From assembly GCA_002862755.1 (NCBI GenBank), contig PKDY01000055.1, forward strand, positions 1-64,000: a DNA stretch of 64,000 nucleotides, given 5' to 3'. The position numbers and the translations under genes were made by a program. Origin of the DNA: Flavobacteriaceae bacterium. GTDB lineage: Bacteria > Bacteroidota > Bacteroidia > Flavobacteriales > Flavobacteriaceae. How positions within the stretch are numbered: position 1 is the stretch's first letter; every line of letters begins with the position of its first letter. The notes under the pieces are model-generated. The model was not told the origin of the DNA. It saw only the letters and a list, made by a program, of their open reading frames with translations, and ran no database searches. Positions 36,896 to 46,051 of the stretch are shown in pieces.

Positions 36896-37801
36896 ATGAA
36901 AAAATTAAGCCTATGTATTAGCAGCTTATTTTGTTTGCTAGCACTATCTTGTCAAGATGATTTCAAGGAAATCGAAACTACACAAAAAGAAGTAAAAAAA
37001 ACCACTTCAAAAGAAAGACCATCAGCTTGCCCATCGTTATTTGCATTAGTATTACCTGCAAACGGAACTGGCAGTCCTATTTTGCCAAATATTCAATCTT
37101 TTATTTTTAAAATAGATTTAGGCACAAGTCCTGTAGGTTATACATTTGTCTCACAGATAAAAATTGGAGGCACACCAGTAACGTGCGTTACAGGAATAAC
37201 AGACATGACAGGGACAACTGATTTTGCTTGGGCTGTAACAGGAATAAATTCCAACTTTCCTAAAAAATTATTAAAGGTTCATATTCCAACAGGCAACTCT
37301 AGTATCGCTTATACTACAACCGACTATCTTCAGGATATTGAAAATTTAGACGCCGCAACATTAGTTGGTATAAAAGAAGGCAGTTCACAAATCTTAAAAT
37401 TAGATCTTTCTTCCGGCTCTTGTTCCCCTTTTGCTCCAAGTGGTTTTCCTTCTCAATATAACGGTTTAACCATTGCAAGTGGAAAACTATATGCCATCTC
37501 TGGCAATACCAATTTTATTTGCCCAACCAGAAGAGGTGATATTTTTGAATACGAATTAACAGGAGGTGACTACATAAATAAATATTCTTATAAGTCTTCC
37601 GTAGCCAGTTATACTATGAAAGAACTGGGAATACATTTTGATTTTTGCTATGGTAAAGGATGTGTTATAGGTAGCGCACAAGCTATTATATCTAACAATA
37701 CTAATATAAAACCTTGTATTACACCTTATCCTAGTTTTTTATTAAACACGGTTACCACACATCAAAATTATCATGGGATTTATGATTTTATGACCAAATA
37801 A
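36896..37801 (+). CDS. Hypothetical lipoprotein
   Basis: 301 residues with a lipobox LALSC (Cys19). The mature part begins with a charged linker, then repeated beta motifs (KLLKVHIPTGNSS, ILKLDLSSGSCSP, GKLYAISGN) reminiscent of a beta-propeller. Several Cys in the mature part may pair. No family is recognised. It has its own promoter region, facing away from arsR, and a strong terminator. Confidence 0.75.
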   Translation: MKKLSLCISSLFCLLALSCQDDFKEIETTQKEVKKTTSKERPSACPSLFALVLPANGTGSPILPNIQSFIFKIDLGTSPVGYTFVSQIKIGGTPVTCVTGITDMTGTTDFAWAVTGINSNFPKKLLKVHIPTGNSSIAYTTTDYLQDIENLDAATLVGIKEGSSQILKLDLSSGSCSPFAPSGFPSQYNGLTIASGKLYAISGNTNFICPTRRGDIFEYELTGGDYINKYSYKSSVASYTMKELGIHFDFCYGKGCVIGSAQAIISNNTNIKPCITPYPSFLLNTVTTHQNYHGIYDFMTK

Positions 37802-37811
37802 TAACCATAAA

Positions 37812-37840
37812 AAAACTCCCAATGTTACATTGGGAGTTTT
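37812..37840. terminator. Bidirectional terminator between lipoprotein gene and rpsA
   Basis: Perfect 13-base stem AAAACTCCCAATG / CATTGGGAGTTTT with a TTA loop; A and T runs on both sides between convergent genes. Confidence 0.88.
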
Positions 37841-37864
37841 CATTATTATAAAGAAAAAGAATTA

Positions 37865-39631
37865 TTATTTTTCTCCTTTTTCCATTTTAGCTTTTAATTC
37901 AGCTAATGCATCAATATCTCCTAAAGTTGATTTCTCAACATTATTTGATGAAGAAACATTTGTTTCAACAGCTTTAGCTGCTTTTTCTTCTTCTTCACGG
38001 AAGATAGCTGTATGAGAAGCTACTACTCTTTTGAATTCTTTATTGAACTCAATAACTTTAAAGTCTGCAGTATCTCCTTTTTTCAATTTTTTACCATCTT
38101 CTTTCTCTAAATGACGTGTTGGAATGAAAGCCACTACATCATCACCGAAATCTACAGTTGCACCTTTGTCAACGATTTCTCCGATAGTTCCATTATGAAT
38201 AGTACCTACAGCGTAAGCATCTTCATGTTTATCCCATGGATTTTCAGTAGTTTGTTTGTGACCTAAAGATAATTTACGTCCTTCAACATCTAACTCTAAA
38301 ACAACCACTTCCATTTTGTCACCTACGTTTACAAATTCAGATGGGTGTTTAATTTTCTTAGTCCAAGATAAATCAGAGATATACACTAAACCATCGATTC
38401 CTTCTTCTAACTCTACGAAAATACCAAAGTTTGTGAAGTTTCTAACGATACCTGTATGTTTAGAACCTACTGGGTATTTAGCAGTGATATCAGTCCAAGG
38501 ATCTTGCGTCATTTGTTTGATACCTAAAGACATTTTTCTTTCTTCTCTATCTAAAGTTAAGATAACTGCTTCTACTTCATCACCAATTTTCATGAAATCT
38601 TGTGCACTTCTTAAGTGAGTTGACCAAGACATTTCAGAAACGTGGATTAAACCTTCAACACCTTCAGCTACTTCAATGAAAGCACCGTAATCAGCTAAAA
38701 CAACCACTTTACCTTTAACTTTATCACCAACATTTAAATCAGCACTTAAAGCATCCCAAGGGTGCGCGTTTAATTGTTTCAAACCTAATTGAATTCTTGT
38801 TTTCTCATCATCGAAATCAAGGATTACAACGTTTAATTTTTGATCTAACTCAAGAACTTCGCTTGGGTGATTGATTCTAGACCAAGATAAGTCTGTAATA
38901 TGGATTAATCCATCTACACCACCTAAGTCAATGAACACACCGTAAGAAGTAATGTTTTTAACCACACCTTCTAAAACTTGTCCTTTTTCTAATTGACCAA
39001 TAATTTCTTTCTTTTGCTCTTCGATATCTGCCTCGATAAGCGCTTTGTGAGAAACAACTACGTTTTTGAACTCATGGTTAATTTTTACCACTTTGAATTC
39101 CATAGTTTTGTTCACATACTGATCGTAATCACGGATTGGTTTTACATCAATTTGAGAACCTGGTAAGAATGCTTCAATTCCAAAAACATCAACAATCATA
39201 CCACCTTTAGTTCTGCATTTTACAAAACCATTCACGATTTCTCCAGACTCATGAGCAGCAATAACTCTATCCCATGCTTTGATAGTTCTTGCTTTTCTGT
39301 GAGACAATACTAATTGACCTGTTTTATCCTCACGAATATCAATAAGTACTTCTACTTTATCACCAACTTTTAAGTTAGGATTGTAACGAAATTCGTTTAA
39401 AGAGATAACACCTTCAGATTTAGCATTGATATCAACAATAGCGTCTCTATCAGTAATTCTAACTACAGTACCTACTACTACTTCCTCATCCTTAGTATCG
39501 ATAAAAGTTTTAGATACTAGGTCTTCAAATTCTTGTAAGTTTTTCTCATCTACTACATCAATACCTTCTTGGTAGTTGTGCCAGTTAAAATTTGCTAAAA
39601 ACTCTTCTTGTGTTTTGTTAATTTCAGACAT
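37865..39631 (-). CDS. rpsA: 30S ribosomal protein S1
   Basis: 588 residues with six S1 OB-fold repeats; several are very clear (GVVKNITSYGVFIDLGGVDG, GKVVVLADYGAFIEVAEGVEG, GIVRNFTNFGIFVELEEGIDG). S1 binds mRNA on the 30S platform; in Bacteroidota, Shine-Dalgarno sequences are rare, which makes S1 especially relevant. The N terminus (about 40 residues) and the acidic tail are lineage-specific. It is transcribed alone from a consensus promoter with a leader of about 115 bases. Confidence 0.96.
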   Translation of the reverse strand: MSEINKTQEEFLANFNWHNYQEGIDVVDEKNLQEFEDLVSKTFIDTKDEEVVVGTVVRITDRDAIVDINAKSEGVISLNEFRYNPNLKVGDKVEVLIDIREDKTGQLVLSHRKARTIKAWDRVIAAHESGEIVNGFVKCRTKGGMIVDVFGIEAFLPGSQIDVKPIRDYDQYVNKTMEFKVVKINHEFKNVVVSHKALIEADIEEQKKEIIGQLEKGQVLEGVVKNITSYGVFIDLGGVDGLIHITDLSWSRINHPSEVLELDQKLNVVILDFDDEKTRIQLGLKQLNAHPWDALSADLNVGDKVKGKVVVLADYGAFIEVAEGVEGLIHVSEMSWSTHLRSAQDFMKIGDEVEAVILTLDREERKMSLGIKQMTQDPWTDITAKYPVGSKHTGIVRNFTNFGIFVELEEGIDGLVYISDLSWTKKIKHPSEFVNVGDKMEVVVLELDVEGRKLSLGHKQTTENPWDKHEDAYAVGTIHNGTIGEIVDKGATVDFGDDVVAFIPTRHLEKEDGKKLKKGDTADFKVIEFNKEFKRVVASHTAIFREEEEKAAKAVETNVSSSNNVEKSTLGDIDALAELKAKMEKGEK

Positions 39632-39752
39632 ATGCTGATTTAAAAATTTGTATGTTGTGCTCTTACGGGTTTTTTATACAGATTAAAAACAACAACAGTG
39701 TTTGTATAAATTATTGATTCCTAATGAAAACCCAATTCTGTCAAAAGGTGTG

Positions 39753-39782
39753 CAAAATTACAAATAATTTATTAATTAACAA
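39753..39782 (-). promoter_or_regulatory. Promoter of rpsA
   Basis: On the - strand TTG (39780-39782), 19 bases, TAATTTTG (39753-39760), a perfect match to the Bacteroidota consensus. The start would be near 39746, leaving an untranslated leader of about 115 bases that could hold autoregulatory RNA. Confidence 0.7.
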
Positions 39783-39887
39783 ACATTTAGAACAATAAAA
39801 ACCACTGTTAATGAATGTAAAAAATTATTTCCTAAGGAAATAATAAAAGACGTAGGATAAAAATGTATTTTTATAGGTAAAAACCGT

Positions 39888-40283
39888 ATGCATCAATATA
39901 TTGCTCACGTTACCTTAATCGTAAAAGATTATGATGAAGCACTTGCTTTTTACACAAAAAAATTACATTTTGAAATCATAGAAGACACTTTTATCAGCTC
40001 TGAGAAAAGATGGGTTCGTATTGCTCCCAAAAACAGTAAAGCGTGTTGTCTTTTACTTGCCAAAGCAGCAAATGAAATACAAAAACAATACATTGGTAAC
40101 CAAACAGGCGGTCGCGTATTTTTATTTTTATATACCAATAGCTTTTGGGAGGATTACCAACAAATGAAACGCAATGAAATTCATTTTTTAGAGGAACCAA
40201 GAAAAGAACCTTATGGAACTGTTGTGGTATTTGAAGATTTATACGGTAATAAATGGGATTTGATTGAACCTAATGTTTCTTAA
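39888..40283 (+). CDS. VOC family (glyoxalase-like) protein
   Basis: 131 residues, one glyoxalase/bleomycin-resistance/dioxygenase fold built from two beta-alpha-beta-beta-beta units. Candidate metal ligands are His in YIAHVTLIVKDYDEA (residue 6) and Glu in the last strand (WDLIEP). The substrate is unknown. It is convergent with cmk and overlaps its end by 4 bases. Confidence 0.88.
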   Translation: MHQYIAHVTLIVKDYDEALAFYTKKLHFEIIEDTFISSEKRWVRIAPKNSKACCLLLAKAANEIQKQYIGNQTGGRVFLFLYTNSFWEDYQQMKRNEIHFLEEPRKEPYGTVVVFEDLYGNKWDLIEPNVS

Positions 40284-40972
40284 ACGGATAACTTTTCAGC
40301 TACCAATTGCATCACCAATTCAAACTGCTCTTTTTTACTCATAGCCGAGTTATCAATTTCAATAGCATCATCTGCCTTTACCAATGGCGAATCTTCTCTA
40401 TGCGTATCAATATAATCGCGTTGTTGCACATTTTGAAGCACCTCTTCAAAAGTAACACTCTGCCCTTTTTCCAGTAATTCATCAAATCTTCTTTGCGCTC
40501 TGGTAGCAGCAGAAGCATTCATAAAAAGTTTTAGCTCTGCATCAGGAAACACAACCGTACCAATATCCCTTCCATCCATTACAATAGCTTTGTTTTTTCC
40601 CATCGCTTGCTGTTGTTCTACCAATTTAGCTCTAACTTGAGATATTTCAGCAATGCGACTTACATTCCTTGAAACTTCAATGGTACGAATTGCCTGCTCT
40701 ACATTTTCACCATTTAAATACATTTCCGCAAAACCCAAAGTAGGATTGAATTGAAATTGCAATTGAATATCTGCTAAATTAGAAACCAATTTTTCTTTGT
40801 CTAAAAAATCTTCCGAAACCAAATTATTTAGCATTGCATAATACGTAACCGCTCTATACATGGCACCTGTATCTACATAAACATATCCTAATTCTTTCGC
40901 TACTTGCTTTGCTAAAGTACTTTTTCCTGTAGACGAAAAACCATCTATCGCTATTGTAATTTTTTTATTCAT
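40280..40972 (-). CDS. cmk: Cytidylate kinase
   Basis: 230 residues. P-loop GFSSTGKSTLAK (about 11-22), YVDTGAMYRAVTYY, VMDGRDIGTVVFPDAELK and RRFDELLEKG are diagnostic. It phosphorylates CMP and dCMP with ATP. In many Bacteroidota it neighbours the porQ gene, as here, with one small gene in between. Confidence 0.96.
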   Translation of the reverse strand: MNKKITIAIDGFSSTGKSTLAKQVAKELGYVYVDTGAMYRAVTYYAMLNNLVSEDFLDKEKLVSNLADIQLQFQFNPTLGFAEMYLNGENVEQAIRTIEVSRNVSRIAEISQVRAKLVEQQQAMGKNKAIVMDGRDIGTVVFPDAELKLFMNASAATRAQRRFDELLEKGQSVTFEEVLQNVQQRDYIDTHREDSPLVKADDAIEIDNSAMSKKEQFELVMQLVAEKLSV

Positions 40973-41009
40973 TTTTCAATTTTCACATTCATTCGTAAAA
41001 AAACAGATT

Positions 41010-41399
41010 TTAATTAATTCGTTTTAAAAATTTTTCCAAACCTACTATCGAAAAAAACTGACCGTTAATAGCATACTTTCTAGAATTTTTTAAATCTAAT
41101 TTCACTTGAATTAATTTTTTATACTTTGAACCAAACAAAAACAGAAAACTATTAGTTAGCATAGTGCTATAAATTACTTTTTTACCTTTCACATCTTTTA
41201 GACTAATTCTCTTAAGTGTAAAACCAAAAAAATTTTTAAAATAAAGAACATTATTTTTTATTAAAACCCTAACTTTTACAAAAAGAAAAAAAAGGAAAGA
41301 AAAACCAAAACTCAACATTATTTTCTCCCAAAAAAGTAATTCTAATATAAAAAAACGATTAATCACTAAAATCATCAAAAGAAAAAAAGATTTGCACAT
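41010..41399 (-). CDS. Small membrane protein, PH-like C-terminal half
   Basis: 129 residues: two hydrophobic segments (about 4-20 and 26-43) and a beta-rich C-terminal half (VLIKNNVLYFKNFFGFTLKRISLKDVKG) with the pattern of a bacterial PH-like or photosystem assembly-type domain. I do not assign a family. It lies between porQ and cmk on the same strand. Confidence 0.65.
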   Translation of the reverse strand: MCKSFFLLMILVINRFFILELLFWEKIMLSFGFSFLFFLFVKVRVLIKNNVLYFKNFFGFTLKRISLKDVKGKKVIYSTMLTNSFLFLFGSKYKKLIQVKLDLKNSRKYAINGQFFSIVGLEKFLKRIN

Positions 41400-41469
41400 A
41401 TAAATATAATTAAGGCTAATTTATTATCTCTTTCAAATTCTTCAGTCTTATCTTCATTACTCATTTTTG

Positions 41470-42489
41470 TTACTCCAAATTTATCATTAAACCAAATAAG
41501 TTTGTACTGGCTGCTAATGTATATCTCGAATAGGAATAATCAAACTTTATTTTGCCAAATCGTAAACCAAAACCAGCCGATATTCCTGCAAAACTACGTT
41601 GATCCAAAATTTTCAATTCCTGTCCTCTTCTAAAGTTATATCCCAAACGAATATTAAACCCTTTTTCTGGAAACAACTCTGCACCCATAATTACATGTCG
41701 CAACGCATTATTAAAAAAGGATATTTTTTCCTCATTGGTCTCTCCATCCAAAGTAGTTTCCGCTCTATTTGGATTAGAAAATGCAATATTCCATTGTTGT
41801 AAATTTTCCAAAGTTAAATGCCAACGAATAGGTACATTTTCTAATAATTGCGAAATTCCAGCATCTATCGATAATGGAAGTTTTTCTCTTACATCTTGAT
41901 AGGGTGTAATTTGAAAACCTAAATTACGAACCGACAAACCATAATTAATATCATTTTTCTCATCTACATATAAGAAACCTAAATCTGCAGCAACACCCCA
42001 AGAATTATAGGATTCTAAAGTAGATGAAATCAATTTTACATTAGTACCTACATACATCGTTGTCCAAGGAATATTATAAGCATAACCTAACGATAATGCC
42101 GCTTCACTTCCTGTAAAATCAGAAGTTACATTACCTAATTCATCTCTTCCTTCAAAAGTACCGTAGTTAATATAATTAATTCCCGCATGAAAGGTTTGCA
42201 CATGTTGGTCCCAAGTATAAGCATAAGCAGCAGTTCCATAAGAAACTTCTCCGTAGTAATTCCCGTAATTAACCGCCAAACGATTACTCATTTTTTGGTT
42301 AATTGTGGCTGGATTATAAAAGGCTTGATTTACATCATAGTCTACAACAGTTACTGTTTTCCCTCCTAAAGCAGCTTGTCTAGGTGATTGTGCTAAGTTT
42401 AAAAACTGATATACATATTTACCACCTATTTGCCCATAATGAACACTAGTGGTTAATAAAAAGAAAAACAGTATTTTTTTTGAAACCAT
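41470..42489 (-). CDS. porQ: Type IX secretion system protein PorQ
   Basis: 339 residues with a signal peptide ending at SVHYGQ (about 19) and an outer-membrane beta-barrel typical of PorV/PorQ proteins; the start of the mature part (YQFLNLAQSPRQAALGG) is characteristic. PorQ acts with PorU, PorV and PorZ in the attachment complex that processes and anchors T9SS cargo at the surface. The GH16 protein in this window carries a matching sorting domain. Confidence 0.92.
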   Translation of the reverse strand: MVSKKILFFFLLTTSVHYGQIGGKYVYQFLNLAQSPRQAALGGKTVTVVDYDVNQAFYNPATINQKMSNRLAVNYGNYYGEVSYGTAAYAYTWDQHVQTFHAGINYINYGTFEGRDELGNVTSDFTGSEAALSLGYAYNIPWTTMYVGTNVKLISSTLESYNSWGVAADLGFLYVDEKNDINYGLSVRNLGFQITPYQDVREKLPLSIDAGISQLLENVPIRWHLTLENLQQWNIAFSNPNRAETTLDGETNEEKISFFNNALRHVIMGAELFPEKGFNIRLGYNFRRGQELKILDQRSFAGISAGFGLRFGKIKFDYSYSRYTLAASTNLFGLMINLE

Positions 42490-42606
42490 TCTTAATATGT
42501 ATAAGCTATAAACGCTGTTGCGAATATAAAATTATATATAGATATAATAAAAATAAATTCCGACTTATTTCTAAATCGGAATGTATTCATTTTTATTTAT
42601 ATTGAG

Positions 42607-45063
42607 TTATGCTTGCAACTTCTTAGCATTCTTCACTTTTTGATTCGTTATTGCTATTTCCACTACTTCACTCATTCGATCTACATAATGAAAGGTAAGA
42701 CCTTTTAAATAGTCGGGCTTAATTTCATCAATGTCTCTTTTATTTTCATGACAAAGAATAATTTCTTTGATATTCGCTCTTTTAGCTGCCAGTATTTTCT
42801 CTTTAATTCCACCTACTGGCAATACTTTCCCTCTCAAAGTGATTTCACCTGTCATGGCGATGCTTTTCTTTACTTTTCTTTGGGTATATGTTGAAACCAT
42901 AGAAGTTAACATCGCAATACCTGCACTTGGACCATCTTTTGGAGTGGCTCCTTCAGGAACATGAATATGAATATTGTTATTATTGATTACTTCCGTTGGA
43001 ATACCTAATATTTCATTATTCGATTTAATATACTCTAAAGCAATAGTTACCGATTCTTTCATTACTGTACCTAAATTCCCAGTCATAGTCATTGCTCCTT
43101 TTCCTTTAGAAATGGTTGATTCAATAAATAAAATATCCCCTCCTACAGAAGTCCATGCCAAACCCGTTACCACACCTGCAGTATCATTGTTTTCGTATTT
43201 ATCACGCTCTAAACGAGGCGCTTTTAACACCGTAAGAACATCTTCGTCTGTCAAAGTTTTATTGTAATCTTCCTCAAGCGCTATGGATTTTGCCGCATGA
43301 CGCACCACTTGAGCGATTTTCTTTTCCAAACCTCTTACCCCTGATTCTCTGGTATAACCTACTACTATTTTTTCCAATTGCTTTTTGCCAATTTGCAAAT
43401 CATCAGCACTTAAACCATGTTCCTTTAATTGTTTTGGCAACAAATGTTTTTTAGCAATTTCAACCTTTTCTTCAATGGTATAACCCGACATTTTTATGAT
43501 TTCCATTCTGTCTTTTAAAGCAGGTTGAATGGTAGCCATATTATTAGATGTGGCGATAAACATCACTTTAGATAGATCATAGCCCAATTCTAAAAAATTA
43601 TCATGAAATTCTCCATTTTGCTCAGGATCTAAAACTTCCAATAATGCAGAAGAAGGATCGCCATTAAAACTCGTTGACAATTTATCAATTTCATCTAATA
43701 CAAAAACTGGATTAGAGGTTTTCGCCTTCTTAATGCTTTGAATAATTCGCCCTGGCATGGCACCAATATATGTTTTTCGATGACCTCTAATTTCCGCTTC
43801 ATCACGCATTCCTCCTAATGAAACACGAACATATTCTCTACCTAAAGCTTCAGCTATAGATTTTCCTATAGAAGTTTTACCAACACCAGGAGGACCAAAA
43901 AGGCATAAAATAGGTGATTTCATATCATTTCGCAATTTCAAGACTGCTAAATGTTCTATGATGCGTTGCTTTACTTCATCTAAGCCAAAATGATCTCTGT
44001 CTAATATTTTTTGAGCTCTTTTTAAATCAAAATTATCTTTTGAATATTCATTCCAAGGTAAATCTAAAAACAATTCCAAATAGTTTCTTTGAATTCCAAA
44101 TTCTGGTGAATTTGGATTAGATCGTTGTAATTTGGAAACTTCCTTTTCGAAATGAGCAGCCACCTTTTCGTCCCATTTTTTAGCCTTAGCTTTTTCTCTC
44201 ATCTCTTCTATTTCCGCCTCATAAGAGACACCGCCCAACTCTTCTTGAATGGTTTTCATTTGTTGATGCAAGAAATATTCTCTTTGTTGCTGATCTAAAT
44301 CAAATCGAACTTTAGATTGAATATCGTTTTTCAATTCCAATTTTTGCAACTCTAAATTCATAAAGCGCAATGTTTCTAGAGCCCTGTCTTTTAAATTATG
44401 TATCGAAAGTAGATTTTGTTTCTCAGATACTGAAAGATTCATATTTGAAGAAACAAAATTGATTAAAAAAGGATTACTCTCAATATTTTTAATTGCAAAT
44501 GTAGCCTCAGTTGGAATATTTGGACTCTCTTTAATAATTTGTATCGCTAAATCTTTTATAGAATCAACTATAGTATTAAATTCTACATCATCTGCATTGG
44601 GTCTTTCTTCACTAACTTCTTTAATAGTTGCTTTTAAATAAGGTTCCTCTTGTGTAAATGCGTCAATTTCAAAGCGCTTCTTCCCTTGAAGAATTACCGT
44701 GGTATTTCCATCTGGCATTTTTAAAACACGAATGATTCGCGCTACAGTACCTATATGATGCACATCGTTTGGAGTTGGTTCCTCTACCTCTTCATCAATT
44801 TGAGCAACTACTCCAATTACTTTCCCACCAGCATTCGCATCATTAATTAACTTTATAGATTTATCTCTACCTGCAGTTATAGGAATTACAACACCGGGAA
44901 ACAAAACTGTATTTCGAAGAGAAAGAATAGGCAAATCATTTGGCAACTGCTCATTATTCATTTCTTCTTCATCTTCAGGTGTTAATAATGGAATTAATTC
45001 CGCATCTGAATTGATTTCTTGAAGTGACAAGTTGTCAAATGTTAATATTTTTTGATTTGGCAT
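42607..45063 (-). CDS. lon: ATP-dependent protease Lon
   Basis: 818 residues. An N-terminal substrate-binding domain (PILSLRNTVLFPGVVIP), coiled coils, an AAA+ module with Walker A GPPGVGKTS, Walker B VFVLDEIDK and sensor residues, then the Ser-Lys protease domain: catalytic Ser in PKDGPSAGIAM and Lys in GGIKEKILAAKRA. It degrades misfolded and regulatory proteins in the cytoplasm. Its promoter matches the housekeeping consensus. Confidence 0.97.
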   Translation of the reverse strand: MPNQKILTFDNLSLQEINSDAELIPLLTPEDEEEMNNEQLPNDLPILSLRNTVLFPGVVIPITAGRDKSIKLINDANAGGKVIGVVAQIDEEVEEPTPNDVHHIGTVARIIRVLKMPDGNTTVILQGKKRFEIDAFTQEEPYLKATIKEVSEERPNADDVEFNTIVDSIKDLAIQIIKESPNIPTEATFAIKNIESNPFLINFVSSNMNLSVSEKQNLLSIHNLKDRALETLRFMNLELQKLELKNDIQSKVRFDLDQQQREYFLHQQMKTIQEELGGVSYEAEIEEMREKAKAKKWDEKVAAHFEKEVSKLQRSNPNSPEFGIQRNYLELFLDLPWNEYSKDNFDLKRAQKILDRDHFGLDEVKQRIIEHLAVLKLRNDMKSPILCLFGPPGVGKTSIGKSIAEALGREYVRVSLGGMRDEAEIRGHRKTYIGAMPGRIIQSIKKAKTSNPVFVLDEIDKLSTSFNGDPSSALLEVLDPEQNGEFHDNFLELGYDLSKVMFIATSNNMATIQPALKDRMEIIKMSGYTIEEKVEIAKKHLLPKQLKEHGLSADDLQIGKKQLEKIVVGYTRESGVRGLEKKIAQVVRHAAKSIALEEDYNKTLTDEDVLTVLKAPRLERDKYENNDTAGVVTGLAWTSVGGDILFIESTISKGKGAMTMTGNLGTVMKESVTIALEYIKSNNEILGIPTEVINNNNIHIHVPEGATPKDGPSAGIAMLTSMVSTYTQRKVKKSIAMTGEITLRGKVLPVGGIKEKILAAKRANIKEIILCHENKRDIDEIKPDYLKGLTFHYVDRMSEVVEIAITNQKVKNAKKLQA

Positions 45064-45121
45064 AATTATAAAAGGGTCATTTTGTCATTAATAACTATTA
45101 AAAATTGTTATCATTGAATTA

Positions 45122-45151
45122 CAAAATTAATATTAAAACATTGATTATCAA
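45122..45151 (-). promoter_or_regulatory. Promoter of lon
   Basis: On the - strand TTG (45149-45151), 19 bases, TAATTTTG (45122-45129), a full consensus match; start near 45115, leader about 50 bases. Confidence 0.65.
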
Positions 45152-45211
45152 TAATAATACACAATTTTACTTCTTACAAGTACAATATAAAGTCAAGATT
45201 TGTGCCATAAA

Positions 45212-45243
45212 AAAAATCCCGAAAGTAACTTTTCGGGATTTTT
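45212..45243 (-). terminator. Terminator after the 252-residue lipoprotein gene
   Basis: Stem AAAAATCCCGAAA / TTTCGGGATTTTT with loop GTAACT and a T run in the - direction, 15 bases after the stop. Confidence 0.85.
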
Positions 45244-45257
45244 AAACTTTTAAAAAA

Positions 45258-46016
45258 TCAATACAAGATGTAATCTACTAGTATACTCTCATAATTTACA
45301 CCACTTCCAATGTTAGTTGCTCTAATAACCCCAACATCTTTTGCATACCAATATTCAGAAACTATTGTTGTAGCAGGAACTCCAGGCACATTAGTTGTTT
45401 GATCAATTTTCACTTTGATAACATCTGTAAACACTTCATTATTTACCGTTTCAGAAACTCCTTTTGCTAAAATAGTACCTACATAGTTCGTTGTAAAAGT
45501 AATAGGTGGTATACCCGTATAAGTTGTAGTTTGAGTATAACTTCCATTCCAAGTCCCATTAACTGGTATATTATCTTTCAAAACAATATATTCATACCCT
45601 GTTTGTGTCCCTGTAATTCCACCAGCATCTATAACAACATCATCTGTCTTTAATTTATAAACACCCGAATTTTTATTCACACTACTATTAACAATACCCG
45701 AACTTACGCTACCATTACCACTTTGAGGTGCAAATTTATAATACAATTGTCCATTAACCGTTTCTGTTGCAATTATTTTCATAGTAGAAGATGATCCATT
45801 TGAATCATAGATCCATTCATTATTGATTGCTGTTGGCCAATAATCCCCAGACGAAGTTCCTCCTGAATTACCTCCACTTGAACCCGACCCAGATCCATTA
45901 TCACCTCCTGAATTAACCTGTCCAGAAAGTACTGGATCTAAAGGCTCCACTTCGCTACAAGAAGCAAAAGCCACTACTAACATCATAAAAACAAATAAAT
46001 TGTTGATTTTTCTCAT
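45258..46016 (-). CDS. Hypothetical lipoprotein with Gly/Ser-rich linker
   Basis: 252 residues. Lipobox AFASC (Cys20). A Gly/Ser linker (about 36-58, GSGSGSSGGNSGG) tethers a beta-rich globular domain starting DYWPTAINNEWIYDSNG and ending with a strand (SILVDYILY). Proteins with this NEW-xY beginning are common at the Bacteroidota cell surface without known function. 35 bases separate it from the MFS gene on the same strand. Confidence 0.78.
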   Translation of the reverse strand: MRKINNLFVFMMLVVAFASCSEVEPLDPVLSGQVNSGGDNGSGSGSSGGNSGGTSSGDYWPTAINNEWIYDSNGSSSTMKIIATETVNGQLYYKFAPQSGNGSVSSGIVNSSVNKNSGVYKLKTDDVVIDAGGITGTQTGYEYIVLKDNIPVNGTWNGSYTQTTTYTGIPPITFTTNYVGTILAKGVSETVNNEVFTDVIKVKIDQTTNVPGVPATTIVSEYWYAKDVGVIRATNIGSGVNYESILVDYILY

Positions 46017-46051
46017 TATGCAGAAATTATTGAGTTTTCCAAAAAATAATT

